DNA of 64,000 nt, taken from the NCBI GenBank assembly GCA_026008535.1, contig BRKX01000004.1:26974501-27038500 (forward strand), in the 5' to 3' direction. Below the pieces are notes generated by a model. That model worked only from the letters and a program-made list of their open reading frames with translations. It had not been told where the DNA came from and ran no database searches. The stretch comes from Perilla frutescens. Lineage: Eukaryota; Streptophyta; Magnoliopsida; Lamiales; Lamiaceae. The position numbers were made by a program, and so were the translations under genes. This document shows positions 23,688 through 36,176 of this stretch, piece after piece; the first letter of the stretch is position 1, and every line of letters begins with the position of its first letter.

Positions 23688-23890
23688 ACATGGCTGCAAC
23701 TTACCCTTCTTCCCAAATCTGACCACTCCTCTTATTGGTGCAATCTTCAAAAATACCTTGTTACCAATCTCAAGTTCACATCTTTTCTCTTTACGTCGGC
23801 ATAGGATTTCTGACGATTTTGAGCTATCTTGATTCTTCTTCTTATCTTCTTCAAAGCTTGAGCATCTTCTATCTTTTCTTCCTTATGAAT
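23688..23890 (-). pseudogene. Gypsy integrase C-terminal fragment
   Basis: Minus-strand reading gives RRRIKIAQNRQKSYADVKRK, a frameshift, then GNKVFLKIAPIRGVVRFGKK, matching the region downstream of the gypsy integrase core (compare DKVFLKVSPSKGIIRFGKRS at 61,250-61,310). It abuts the truncated LTR directly, so a deletion removed the end of pol, the polypurine tract and part of the LTR. Confidence 0.7.
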
Positions 23891-25270
23891 TCTCTCTCGA
23901 AACATCGCTTAACATGAGCTCCTTATTATCTTGCATTCGTGTGGACCTCTAGAAACTATTCAAGCAACGAAATAAAAGAAAAATTCGCTAAACTTGCTCC
24001 TCGAGCACTGGACGTGCAGTCTCAACAAGTCCATCCTTCTTTTATCTTACTTGGCTTTAGTTTTGCTTCTGACTTTACTTCTCGCAGCTTTGAGAAACTT
24101 CAACGAACTCTAACTAGACGAAAAACTCGAATAATCAGGCGCTTACTTCGATGGTTCATTGCACGTTCTATCACGTTGAAAACTCGCTTTATCTTTATCT
24201 TTACTTCCTGAGGTTCGACTTCTTCATCTTCTTGGGGCGTACTTCGTGATGCGCTTCTTAAATTCTTAACGCAACTTAAATCTAAACTTCTTCGTCGCAG
24301 TTGCCTCTTTTCCTTAAAGCAGTCGTCTGACTTCGTGGCTCCTACTGGTGGTCACCATCACTTGCAGGTGTAACGATCGCACGTCTGGACTTTTAACTGC
24401 ACACTCGGAACTTACATGCTGACATTCCTTAGATCGCCTCTAAACGCAACGAGCTGAGAAATCTTCTTAGAAACGCGCATCCTAAACTTTAGAGAATACT
24501 ATCTGGCACTTACGTCGATTCTACTTCCTACCAGGAAATAATATCTCTTATTCCTCCAACCTTGACTAAAAGGAATACTGCTATATACTCTCTACTCTAT
24601 TCCGAGATCCACACTTGAGTTCTATGAGTAGGAACAGAATAAATGAATGCCTCAGAGTGAGGGCTTTATCTTGATCAACAATTCTTTAACAAGCTTAAAA
24701 ACTGGAAGAAATATAACACTAGGTTATATATGTCAAAAACATTACATTTTTTTAGAGGACTTATAAACTTGAAGGGTTCTTGCATATGACAAGGATATGG
24801 AAGAAATCAACGGTTAGCAACTGAAAACCGTGCTAAAATATTTTCACAAGGGCGTTAGCATAGCCTATCAAGGAAATGCTATTACTAATTCTTGATGAGC
24901 AAAGAAGTATCATTTAACAGATTGCAAATTATCCCAGCGGATATAATCAAAGAATTTCAAATGGTACAAGTGGAGAATTTCAATTGATACGAAGCTATTG
25001 AAGGGCAATTGATTCAATTAACAAGAGGATAAATCGATTCCAAAAGAGAATGAACAAATCGATTCTATTAACACGAGAATGAATAAATAGACTCAACAAA
25101 AACTTCTATCATACTGAAACTCTCAATCTACCGAATACTAGGTCTATCTTCTTAACGATCTTTTTCTTCGGGTCTTCTCTTTCTTGAGCATCACGTACCT
25201 TCTTCTTGGCGAGGTTGCTATGGAATAGCACAAGTCGGTTGGACTTCAAATGGCTTCGCTTGGTTGGAAG
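23891..25270 (-). other. Decayed internal gypsy sequence, duplicated in the inner element
   Basis: No integrase core is recognisable. From about 24300 to 25265 it aligns by eye with 28635-29590 inside the innermost element, with many substitutions. The RNase H frame from 33946 continues across the GTAGC junction as LPTKRSHLKSNRLV to a stop at 25109, so the right end is genuine continuation of pol. Confidence 0.6.
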
Positions 25271-25275
25271 GTAGC

Positions 25276-28148
25276 TGTAGTGCCCCGATCCCAAAAGATC
25301 GTGGAAATGGACGCCACGGGGGTGGGAATTAAGAAGCGGGAAAGAAATGGGGTAATTTAAATAACGACGGGGTGTTAATCCAAAAAGGATTAATGTTTGG
25401 AATAAAATTTGATCACTAAGTATACCAAAGATAGGTTATGCCTTACGAGAAATCGGACAGCATAACCTCTGTAACTAGAGCGAATCCCCGTTTATAATGG
25501 GTTATAAGAGAAGAATAGAAAATTTAGCAATTCAATAAGCCCTTTCATAGGCCAAACGAAAACAAATAAACAGATACCAACAATCAATAGACCCATTCAT
25601 AGGCCGACAAGAGAAACAGTCACCAATATGCTGAATGAATGAAGCCCTTCCATAGACTAAAATGAACGATCATATAGGCATAACAAAAGACGGACTTCCT
25701 CCCCTTGGAATAATTATGTAGCTAAGCATATGGTACATGTTAACTAGGAAGTCAACCAATGTTCAGAATCAGAGAAGCAGAATCATATCAACAAAATACC
25801 AAGATCAGAGTCCTTAGCATTTAGCAAAAGAATACCATAAGTGCGAAAGCTCAATTCTTAATAGAATACTAACAAAAAGGGACAACAGAAAAATATGTAA
25901 ATCATAATAGCCCATATCTCAGCCTCGTCACCTCCACGCTCCAGCCTACTTACCTGAAAATGTTTGAAAAGATTTGGGCTGAGTACTAATGTACTCAGTG
26001 GGCAAGTTTTACAATTCAAGTTATGCAAATCATTTTATTAAAGTAATCTATCTGTGTTCATGCAGGTAGTGAAACTTAGGAGGTTTAAAAGTTGGAAGCA
26101 ACCTAAGTTCACCAAAATATTTTATCGTGAAGCGCTTAAGAGTATAACCCGTCACTGCCCGCAACCCGAACTACATCACCAGCGCGTAAAGTTGAGTATG
26201 GCCATAGAATACCCAATTAGTATAACCAATAAGTGTTTCATTTTAGTCTCACCGACTAGGAGTAGGGCAGGACAAATAATGCATGTGTACTATAGCTACT
26301 CACATTGACACAGCGCTGGTATATGAGACTCCGACAACATACAGTAGCACGTAAATATTTAACACAGATAGTCACATATGCAATTTTAGCAAAGCAGAGC
26401 TTAATAACTCGAAAGATACAATTTGCAAAGATATAGTATAGCCCACCTTATACATACAGAAGTCCTTCCCTGGTTCCCCTAGGCTAAGATGCTCTAACCA
26501 TCTCGAGATTCAATCCTTCACCTTCCTCGTAAGTCACGTAAATCCTACAAGGATCGATCTTCAGCTCAGAACGACTACTATATTTTCGGAAATTAATCTA
26601 CTGTAATCCGAGCTATTATTTAATTTTATTTTCTTTTTAGAAATAGATTGCGCGACTCTAGAGACCTCGAATAATTCCGACAAAGAAGGAAATAAATTCC
26701 AAAATATTATTCTTGATTTATTGGGACCAACCGATTTGACAGAGGTCTCTTTCCAAAACTTGTCATTTATCCAAAGTTTACCAGATCTATGCCACGACAC
26801 TTTTTAACCGCTCGGAAATTACGAAAATATTCAGGGATGATACAATACATGCCAAGAGTAAAGAATGAGAAATTTAGAATTTTTCGATAACACATGCTCT
26901 CGGAAATAAAATAACTGCTTATATTAAATAATCGATATTATTCAAAACTCATCCGAAAATTACGAAATTCGACGGGAGCATAGGAAATATTATTTCGAGC
27001 AACTTTCGAGAAGAAACTTTTTCGATTTGACGACCCAAAATGGGTGAAACGGGAGTTTCGGTAAGAATATTCACAGATTTTAGCTGAAAATGTATCGGTC
27101 TCGATCGAGCTCGATACTCGTTGGATTTTCGCTCAAAAGTACAATTTTTAATAATGCAGAAAATAAGGAATTTAATGATGTAATCAAATCAAAGATCGGA
27201 CGGCTAGATCATAAATTCGAAACTGGCAGATTTATAATGTAATATTCGGATCCGGATTTCAAACGACAAGAAATCAAAAATCTATTCCGGTTAACTACAA
27301 GATCCAAATGATCAAAGACTATTTATAAAAAGAAGATTTCTAATACGACTATTCAGGAAGAGTAGATCTGAGATTTACATAAAATGAAAACGGGGAAAAA
27401 TACCGAAAACTCACATCATCAAAAATCGGAATCGGTAGAATTAAAGATAATCGAAATATAAGCATATTTAGAACTTGAAATTTCTAAATTCATCGGTCCG
27501 AATGACCAAAATCGGAGAAAGTACCTTCTCCGAGGAATTGGCGGCGGTCACGATGATTTTCCATCGTGATCATCCTTCGTGTCATCATTTCAATCATGTA
27601 TTCGTGATCTACGCGTTGACACCTTCAAAATGACTATTTCGGAATTGAAATAGGAAACTAGAGTCGTACATTCTCTGGAAGTTGCTCGGTGTTTCGATTT
27701 TGAAAATGAATGAAAAATGAAACCTTAAGCTCCTATTTATAGAGGAAAAATAAATAGGATAATAATGAATAAAAGAAAGAGGATAATGATGGAAAAAGAA
27801 TAGGATAATTAAGAATAAGATAATCTTTTGAAAAAGAAATTGGATAATGACGGATGTGCCTTTTTCTATTAAATTTATTATTTTCCAACTTAAAGTTGTG
27901 CCAAGAGTTCATTTGAACTCGAAATTTAAAATTTCAAAGGTTGGCACGATTCTTGAAATGTTTTCTATCAACCTGAGAAAAATATCATAACATATTTTTA
28001 AGGCAATTTTTGACCAAATTAGATTTAACAGATTTCCCTGGCTGCGATTTTCCTTTATTTGAGTCCTTATGGACCCAACTTATTTTCTAACTTACTAGAG
28101 GGTAACATAAGTTTAATTAAACCTTCTAAAATATTTCGGGGTATTACA
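25276..28148 (-). repeat. 3' LTR of innermost element, intact TATA
   Basis: On the minus strand CTCTATAAATAGGAGC (about 27731-27746) is a good TATA context. Palindrome plus acceptor-like module at 25951-26003, where TTTTCAG is followed by GTAAGT, a strong splice-donor-like sequence. Confidence 0.9.
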
Positions 28149-31072
28149 TTCTACCCCCCTTAAATAAATTTCGTCCCGAAATTTCCATATCTTGAGAAGA
28201 AGTATCAAAGTACATTCTCAGGGTTCAAAACCTCAATTTTTGTACTTCCTGCCTAGAACCGATAAGGGTCTCCTATTCTTTAGGTTGATTTTCAACTTTT
28301 AGCCCTCTTTCCGCTTTCTTCTTGGTTAAATACTTCTTTGAAGAGTCTATACTCGCTCTTCTTTTCCACGCTAATTTATCTTTCAGAAAGCCTAAACGTT
28401 CACCACCTTTCTCTATCCTTTATGAGAGCTATCACGATGCACCGACTTCATATAATCTCCCCATGATTTGAATGAGCACGCCCTTAGACGGTTGGATTAC
28501 AAATTCTATCAGGTTCGAACTGTGTTTTATCTCTTTCCTTAAAATGTTGAGATTTGACGTTCACGTCTTCTTGAAGCGTGCTTGAATCGTATTTCCGATG
28601 CAAATTAATCTTATTTTCCTTGTTATACTATTCTCTTTTCTTTAAAGTGGTAATCCGACTGTCTGGCTCCCGCTAGTGATCACCTTCGCATGCATGCATA
28701 ATAAGAATCGCATGTCTAGACTTTAACTATAAGCTCGAAACTTGCTTGTTGACATCCATTGATCATCTTAAATGTTACGAACTGAGAAATTACTTTAGAA
28801 ATGTACTTTCGACTTTGGAGAACACTAATTGATATTTTTTTTTCGGTTCCATTCGTCATTATGGAATACTATCATTCGCTCTCCTGGCAATATACTTAAA
28901 TGAATACTTCTATAAGCTCTCTCTTCTATTTGAAGACTCACACTTAAGTTCTATGAGTGAGATTAAAATAAATCAAACACCTCTGAGTGAGAACTTTATC
29001 TAATCAACAAAAGCTAGAAGAGAGGTAACACTAGGTTATTTATACCAAAAATATTACCTTTTTAGAGGATTTATAACTTGAAGGGTTCTCACATTTTACA
29101 AAGATATATGAGAATAACAAAAGAAAATCAACGCTTAAGAGCTGAGAACCGTGCTGAAATATTTTCATAAAGGCGTCAGCATAGCCTAACAAGTAAATGC
29201 CATTGCTGATTCTTGATGATCAAAGAAGTATCATCCAAAAGATTTCAAATTATCCAAGAGGATAAAATCAACGAATCCCAAGTGTTATAAATGGAGAATT
29301 TCAAATGATATGAAGCTGTTGAAGGGAAATTGATTCAATTAATAAGAGAATAAATCGATTTCAAAAGAGAATGAATAAATCGATTCTATCAACACGAGAA
29401 TGAATAAATAGACTTATCAAAACTTCCTATCATAATGAAACTCTCAATCTATCGAACACTAGGTCTATCTTCTTAACGATCTTCTTCGGGTTCTCCTTCT
29501 TTCTTTCTTGAGCTTCACCCATCTTGTTTTTTTTTACGAGGTTGCTACGATAAAGCACGAGTCGGCTAGACTTTGCACTGGCTGGAAAAGCAACGTCTCG
29601 GGAATCATTTTCTACCCATCGGAAGGATACGAGAGAACGACTTGATCTATGATACCTCCTAGACTAAAAATAATTTGACTTAACTTCTCCTGGAAGCTGA
29701 GTAGAACACCGGCAAACATATCTTTAAATTAATTTGGTAGCAATCATGACGACCATCTTTACCCTCATTCTAAAAATTGATCTAAAACAAGCTACAAATC
29801 TTGGGAATGAAACATGCCAGGGCCTCGATTAGCCATCCACTGAGGTGAAGAGCTTTCTCTTGGAGGATCGAATCTTTATTCCCTATAATCGCAACAGGAT
29901 CGTTAAACATGACTCCTAAGTTGAAAGCTTGCGTAGGGATTTCTTAAACATGTAATAGATCTACAATCTGATAACTGGCCTATAAATCGATTACTCACTT
30001 CTTTGCTTCTAGTTCAAAGTTAAAGCTTTATAACCTCATCTCCACATGGAGGTATAAAAGACGGTAATCGGTCTACCTCAATATTTCGCTCAGGTGGCAA
30101 TTCTGATGTTGAACCTTATTTGTAGTAGCCATCATCGTCTAACATATCTACCCACAAAAATTCACAGTCTCCACATAGATCGTTGACTTATGTTTTTGTT
30201 TTCAAAATATTTTATTCCTTAATGTGTCCATCTTCCTAGTAACAATGCAAATTCTTGGTCAACTTTAACACAGCTCAATCTGAAAGACTTCTTCTAGTCG
30301 GATGTTGACCCCCATAGAGTAGGTTATTTCCCCAACGAACTCAAATACCAAATCGATCTCTTTCTCAGTATACGTATACAATCTCGTAATCCGCTCATCA
30401 ATCGTGATGTACGTGTGGCAGTTCTTCTGAGCCATAAGTTTATGTTCATTCGTGAAAATGAAACGTTTCCTTAGTCAAACTATGTTCTTAGCAATCTCAT
30501 AAGTGTTTACAAGTCTAGCCTAATTTCAGCAACTATAAGCTAGGTTAATCTTACATTCTCCCACTTTCAAGTTCTTGTACTCATCCAAGAGTATGGACAA
30601 TAAACACATTCCGGCTATCAAGGTTTTACAGTATGCATTCCGCACGTTCCCAACATCACAAGTATACACAAGGCATATATAAACAAGTTCATACATATAT
30701 GTAATCAACATAGTTTTTCAACAGAAACTAGTATGCTCACAGACATATTTCAAAACCAGTATGCTTTCACCATAGCAACAGAGTACGCAATCAGCGCAGT
30801 TAATCAGAGTATGCTATCCGCATAATAATCAATCTTTCGAGGAATTCCCGTCAACACGGCGAATCCTAATCTTTCATTTTTAGACAGACTTAACATTTCA
30901 ACAAATAATGTAAACTTTTAAAAACTAAAATTTGCATAAAAACATGCGTACCTTTTAAGCTGTTGCGTGAGTGACGAGCTGAGGGCTTATATAATATCAC
31001 ACGGAATTTCAATGAAAGACGAAATAAGACCCAGCAGGTCTGCAGAGTTGCAAACCTGCTCTGATACCACTT
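28149..31072 (-). other. Non-coding interior of innermost element, with PBS
   Basis: No ORF above 75 codons and no domain motif on either strand. It starts at the left with the polypurine complement TTCTACCCCCC and TTTCGTCCCGAAATTT, a segment also seen next to the LTR at 60850. The PBS complement AACCTGCTCTGATACCA is at 31053-31069. The block 28635-29590 resembles 24300-25265 of the surrounding element, so the two families are related. Confidence 0.7.
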
Positions 31073-33945
31073 TGTAGCGCCCCGATCCTGAAAGATCGTG
31101 GAAATGGACGCCACGGGGGTGGGAATTAAGAAGCGGGAAAGAAATGGGGTAATTTAATTAACGACGGGGTGTTAATCCAAAAAGGATTAATGTTTGGAAT
31201 AAAATTTGATCACTAAGTATACCAAAGATAGGTTATGCCTTACGAGAAATCGGACAGCATAACCTCTGTAACTAGAGCAAATCCCCGTTTATAACGGGTT
31301 ATAAGAGAAGAATAGAAAATTTAGCAATTCAATAAGCCCTTTCATAGGCCAAACGAAAACAAATAAACAGATACCAACAATCAATAGACCCATTCATAGG
31401 CCGACAAGAGAAACAGTCACCAATATGCTGAACGAATGAAGCCCTTCCATAGACTAAAATGAACGATCATATAGGCATAACAAAAGACGGACTTCCTCCC
31501 CTTGGAATAATTATGTAGCTAAGCATATGGTACATGTTAACTAGGAAGTCAACAAATGTTCAGAATCAGAGAAGCAGAATCATATCAACAAAATACCAAG
31601 ATCAGAGTCCTTAGCATTTAGCAAAAGAATACCATAAGTGCGAAAGCTCAATTCTTAATAGAATACTAACAAAAAGGGACAACAGAAAAATATGTAAATC
31701 ATAATAGCCCATATCTCAGCCTCGTCACCTCCACGCTCCAGCCTACTTACCTGAAAATGTTTGAAAAGATTTGGGCTGAGTACTAATGTACTCAGTGGGC
31801 AAGTTTTACAATTCAAGTTATGCAAATCATTTTATTAAAGTAATCTATCTGTGTTCATGCAGGTAGTGAAACTTAGGAGGTTTAAAAGTTGGAAGCAACC
31901 TAAGTTCACCAAAATATTTTATCGTGAAGCGCTTAAGAGTATAACCCGTCACTGCCCGCAACCCGAACTACATCACCAGCGCGTAAAGTTGAGTATGGCC
32001 ATAGAATACCCAATTAGTATAACCAATAAGTGTTTCATTTTAGTCTCACCGACTAGGAGTAGGGCAGGACAAATAATGCATGTGTACTGTAGCTACTCAC
32101 ATTGACACAGCGCTGGTATATGAGACTCCGACAACATACAGTAGCACGTAAATATTTAACACAGATAGTCACATATGCAATTTTAGCAAAGCAGAGCTTA
32201 ATAACTCGAAAGATACAATTTGCAAAGATATAGTATAGCCCACCTTATACATACAGAAGTCCTTCCCTGGTTCCCCTAGGCTAAGATGCTCTAACCATCT
32301 CGAGATTCAATCCTTCACCTTCCTCGTAAGTCACGTAAATCCTACAAGGATCGATCTTCAGCTCAGAACGACTACTATATTTTCGGAAATTAATCTACTG
32401 TAATCCGAACTATTATTTAATTTTATTTTCTTTTTAGAAATAGATTGCGCGACTCTAGAGACCTCGAATAATTCCGACAAAGAAGGAAATAAATTCCAAA
32501 ATATTATTCTTGATTTATTGGGACCAACCGATTTGACAGAGGTCTCTTTCCAAAACTTGTCATTTATCCAAAGTTTACCAGATCTATGCCACGACACTTT
32601 TTAACCGCTCGGAAATTCCGAAAATATTCAGGGATGATACTATACATGCCAAGAGTAAAGAATGAGAAATTTAGAATTTTTCGATAACACATGCTCTCGG
32701 AAATAAAATAACTGCTTATATTAAATAATCGATATTATTCAAAACTCATCTGAAAATTACGAAATTCGACGGGAGTATAGGAAATATTATTTCGAGCAAC
32801 TTTCGAGAAGAAAATTTTTCGATTTGACGACCCAAAATGGGTGAAACGGGAGTTTCGGTAAGAATATTCACAGATTTTAGCTGAAAATGTATCGGTCTCG
32901 ATCGAGCTCGATACTCGTTGGATTTTAGCTCAAAAGTACAATTTTTAATAGTGCAGAAAATAAGGAATTTAATGGTGTAATCAGATCAAAGATCGGACGG
33001 CTAGATCATAAATTCGAAACTGACAGATTTATAATGTAATATTCGGATCCGGATTTCAAACGACAAGAAATCAAAAATCTATTCCGGTTAACTACAAGAT
33101 CCAAATGATCAAAGACTATTTATAAAAAGAAGATTTCTAATATGACTATTCAGGAAGAGTAGATCTGAGATTTACATAAAATGAAAACGGGGAAAAATAC
33201 CGAAAACTCACAACATCAAAAATCAGAATCGGTAGAATTAAAGATAATCGAAATATAAGCATATTTAGAACTTGAAATTTCTAAATTCATCGGTCCGAAT
33301 GACCAGAATCGGAGAAAGTACCTTCTCCGAGGATTGGCGGCGGTCATGATGATTTTCCATCGTGATCATCCTTCGTGTCATCATTTCAATCATGTATTCG
33401 TGATCTACGCGTTGACACCTTCAAAATGACTATTTCAGAATTGAAATAGGAAACTAGAGTCGTACATTCTCTGGAAGTTGCTCGGTGTTTCGATTTTGAA
33501 AATGAATGAAAAATGAAACCTTAAGCTCCTATTTACAGAGGAAAAATAAATAGGATAATAATGAATAAAAGAAAGAGGATAATGATGAAAAAAGAATAGG
33601 ATAATTAAGAATAAGTTAATCTTTTGAAAAAGAAATTGGATAATGACGGATGTGCCGTTTTCTATTAAATTTATTCTTTTCCAACTTAAAGTTGTGCCAA
33701 GAGTTCATTTGAACTCGAAATTTAAAATTTCAAAGGTTGGCACGATTCTTGAAATATTTTCTATCAACCTGAGAAAAATATCATAACATATTTTTAAGGC
33801 AATTTTTGACCAAATTAGATTTAACAGATTTCCCTGGCTGCGATTTTCCTTTATTTGAGTCCTTTAAGGACCCAACTTATTTTCTAACTTACTAGAGGGT
33901 AACATAAGTTGAATTAAACCTTCTAAAATATTTCGGGGTATTACA
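31073..33945 (-). repeat. 5' LTR of innermost element, mutated TATA
   Basis: Identical in length to the 3' LTR. At about 33527-33542 the TATA region reads CTCTGTAAATAGGAGC, one transition from the 3' LTR, and this LTR is the one that would drive the element. Palindrome module at about 31749-31801. Confidence 0.9.
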
Positions 33946-35654
33946 GTAGCTCTTTCGGCTTAAGGCATCAGCTACAACATTCGCCTTTCCATGATGATAT
34001 AAGATCGTAAAGTCGTAAACTTTCACCAACTCTAACCATCTTCTTTGACGCAAATTCAACTCCTTCTGGGTGAAGAAGTACTTCAAGCTTTTGTGGTTGG
34101 TGTAAATCTCGCACTTGCTCCCATAAAGATATTGCCTCCAAATCTTCAATGCATAAACTACAGCAGCTAGTTCAAAATCATACGTCGGATAATTATGCTC
34201 ATGCGTCTTCAACTGTCTTGATGTGTACTCCACTACCTTTCCATGTTGCATCAAAACACACCCAAGTTCTTACTTCGAGGCATCACTGTAGATGACAAAG
34301 CCTTCAGTTCCATCAGGAATGGTCAACACTGAGGCTGGCACAAGACGTCGCTTTAATTCTTGAAAACTCTGCTCACACTTCTCGCTCCATTGGAACTTCT
34401 CATTCTTCCTCGTTAATCTTGTCAAAGGGCCCGATATCTTGGAAAACCCCTCGATAAATCTTCTATAGTAGCCCGCCGGTCCTAGGAAACTTTGGACTTC
34501 ATTAACATTCGATGGCGTCTTCCAGTTGCTAACAGCTTCCACCATTGACGGATCTACCTCGATTCCATTTGATGTTACCACATGGCCAAGAAATGCCACT
34601 CGCTCCAACCAGAACTCGCATTTTGAAAATTTTGCATACAACTCTTCTTTCCTTAGCGTCTCCAATACGATTTTGAGATGCTCAGCGTGTTGCTCCTTGC
34701 TTCTTGAATAAATCAAGATGTCGTCGATGAAGACTATCATGAATTGGTCGAGGTACGGATGGAATACTCAATCCATTAAGTCCATGAAGACTCCCGGTGC
34801 ATTGGAAAATCTAAAAGGCACCACTGTGAATTCATAATGCCCATAACGCGTTCTAAATGCCGTCTTTGGGATGTCACTCTCCTTGATCTTCAATTGATGA
34901 TAGTCGGATCTCAAGTCGATCTTTGAAACACACTGGCTCCCTTCAGTTGATCAAACAAATCTTTGATTCTTGGCAGCGGATACTTGTTCTTGATCGTTAA
35001 CCGGTTTAATTCTCTATAATCTATGCACATTCTCATTGATCCATCCTTTTTCTTCACAAATAATATAGGTGCTCCCCATGGTGAAACACTTGGTCGGATT
35101 AATTTGTTATCGAGCAACTCTTGAAGTTGAACCTTGAGCTCTTGCAACTCCTTTGGTGTCATTCTGTACAGAGCTTTAGATATTGGTGCCGCACTTGGCA
35201 CTAGGTCGGTGAACTCGATCTGATGATCAGGAGGAATCCCTGGCAACTCATCTGGAAATACGTCGAGAAATTTATTCACCACTGGCACGTCTGATACTTG
35301 GACTTTAGTAGATTTTGACTCCACTATGTTGACGAGGAATCCCTAACATCCTCTTTTCTTCAACAACTTCATTGTCTTTACTGCTGTAATGATTCTCTGA
35401 GTTGATCTCATTTTTGCACCATAGAATATTAACTGGGGCTCATCCAGAAAATCAAATTCGACCTCATGATCACGACATCGAATCGTGGCATGATTCCCAC
35501 TCAACCAATCCATACCCAGGATTACGTCGAAATCACGCATCTCCAAGACATGGAGATCTGCTCTCAACACTCTATCATTAATTTCTAGCTTCAGGCCATA
35601 CGCCATCTTGCTAGAAGAAACTTTCTTTCCTAAAGGAATACTGATCTCTAACAA
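33946..35654 (-). pseudogene. Gypsy protease, RT and RNase H, broken
   Basis: Right to left: protease end (FDVILGMDWLSGNHATIRC, 35343-35654) to a stop; RT N-terminal part (DVFPDELPGIPPDHQIEF, SPWGAPILFVKKKDGSMR, CIDYRELNRLT); a one-base deletion after GASVF near 34925; then the RT core (RYGHYEFTVVPF, MIVFIDDILIYSRS) and connection (FLGHVV, FLGPAGYYRRFIEGFSKI). After a frameshift or stop near 34270 comes RNase H (VVEYTSRQLKTHEHNYPTY, LRQRRWLELVKVYDF, ANVVADALSRKS). The innermost element is inserted just after ADALSRKSY. RT has FIDD at the catalytic site. There is room for only a scrap of gag upstream. Confidence 0.9.
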
Positions 35655-36176
35655 TTCACCACTATCTTTGCATGAATGCCAAGCTCAGAATAGCTTTTTG
35701 GCACACTAGCTCGCTTGGTTAATGTCATTCTTAAGGCTAATTCGAGGACTACTAAAGCACTTTTCATCATTTCATAATCAAGAAAGCACACAACTTCCAA
35801 GATTTCATTTCTTTAAAGCGTGTATCGGGAATTTAAAACATCATAGTTGATCGTGACAACAGATACATTTCATTTATCTATGTTGTCCAACTTCGGACCA
35901 TTCATTCTTTTCTTTTGTCCAACTTCAGACCATTCATTTCTTTTCTTTATCATGTTATCACGATTTATTCAATTCTTCAACTCCTTTTCCCGACACACTC
36001 TATACATACACTCCCATTCATATTGATCATACTTTAAAACCTTTAAAAAGGTACATACCTTAGGATCGGAGTCGAGCTGAGTAGCCGTCGTGAACAACCA
36101 CCCACACTTCTCATATATAAATCAATCACATACAGAAACGAGTCTACAGGAGCGTAGACCCGCTCTGATACCACTT
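35655..36176 (-). other. Gypsy leader with PBS, gag largely missing
   Basis: Only about 520 bp separate protease from the 5' LTR, so gag is deleted or reduced to unrecognisable sequence. The PBS complement GACCCGCTCTGATACCA is at 36157-36173, three bases from the LTR. A short duplicated patch (TTGTCCAACTTCGGACCATT / TTGTCCAACTTCAGACCATT) occurs near 35880-35935. Confidence 0.7.

Larger units (their letters stand above)
25276..33945 (-). mobile_element. Innermost gypsy-type LTR element, non-coding (LARD-like)
   Basis: Two LTRs of exactly 2873 bp (25276-28148 and 31073-33945) flank 2924 bp without recognisable gag or pol. The TSD GTAGC is perfect (25271-25275 and 33946-33950). In element orientation the LTR runs TGTAATACCCCG to GGGGCGCTACA (the left copy reads GGGGCACTACA). 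PBS at 31053-31069 and purine-rich AAGGGGGGTAGAA at the 3' LTR define its polarity. It would need proteins in trans. Hand-counted LTR divergence is about 38-40 differences, near 1.4 percent, the lowest in the window. Confidence 0.92.

Noticed and set aside
26054..32105. Near-identical 84-codon ORFs at 26054-26308 and 31851-32105, and 79-codon ORFs at 26561-26800 and 32358-32597, as a gene pair
   Set aside because: They sit at the same offsets in the two 2873-bp LTRs and have no family motifs.
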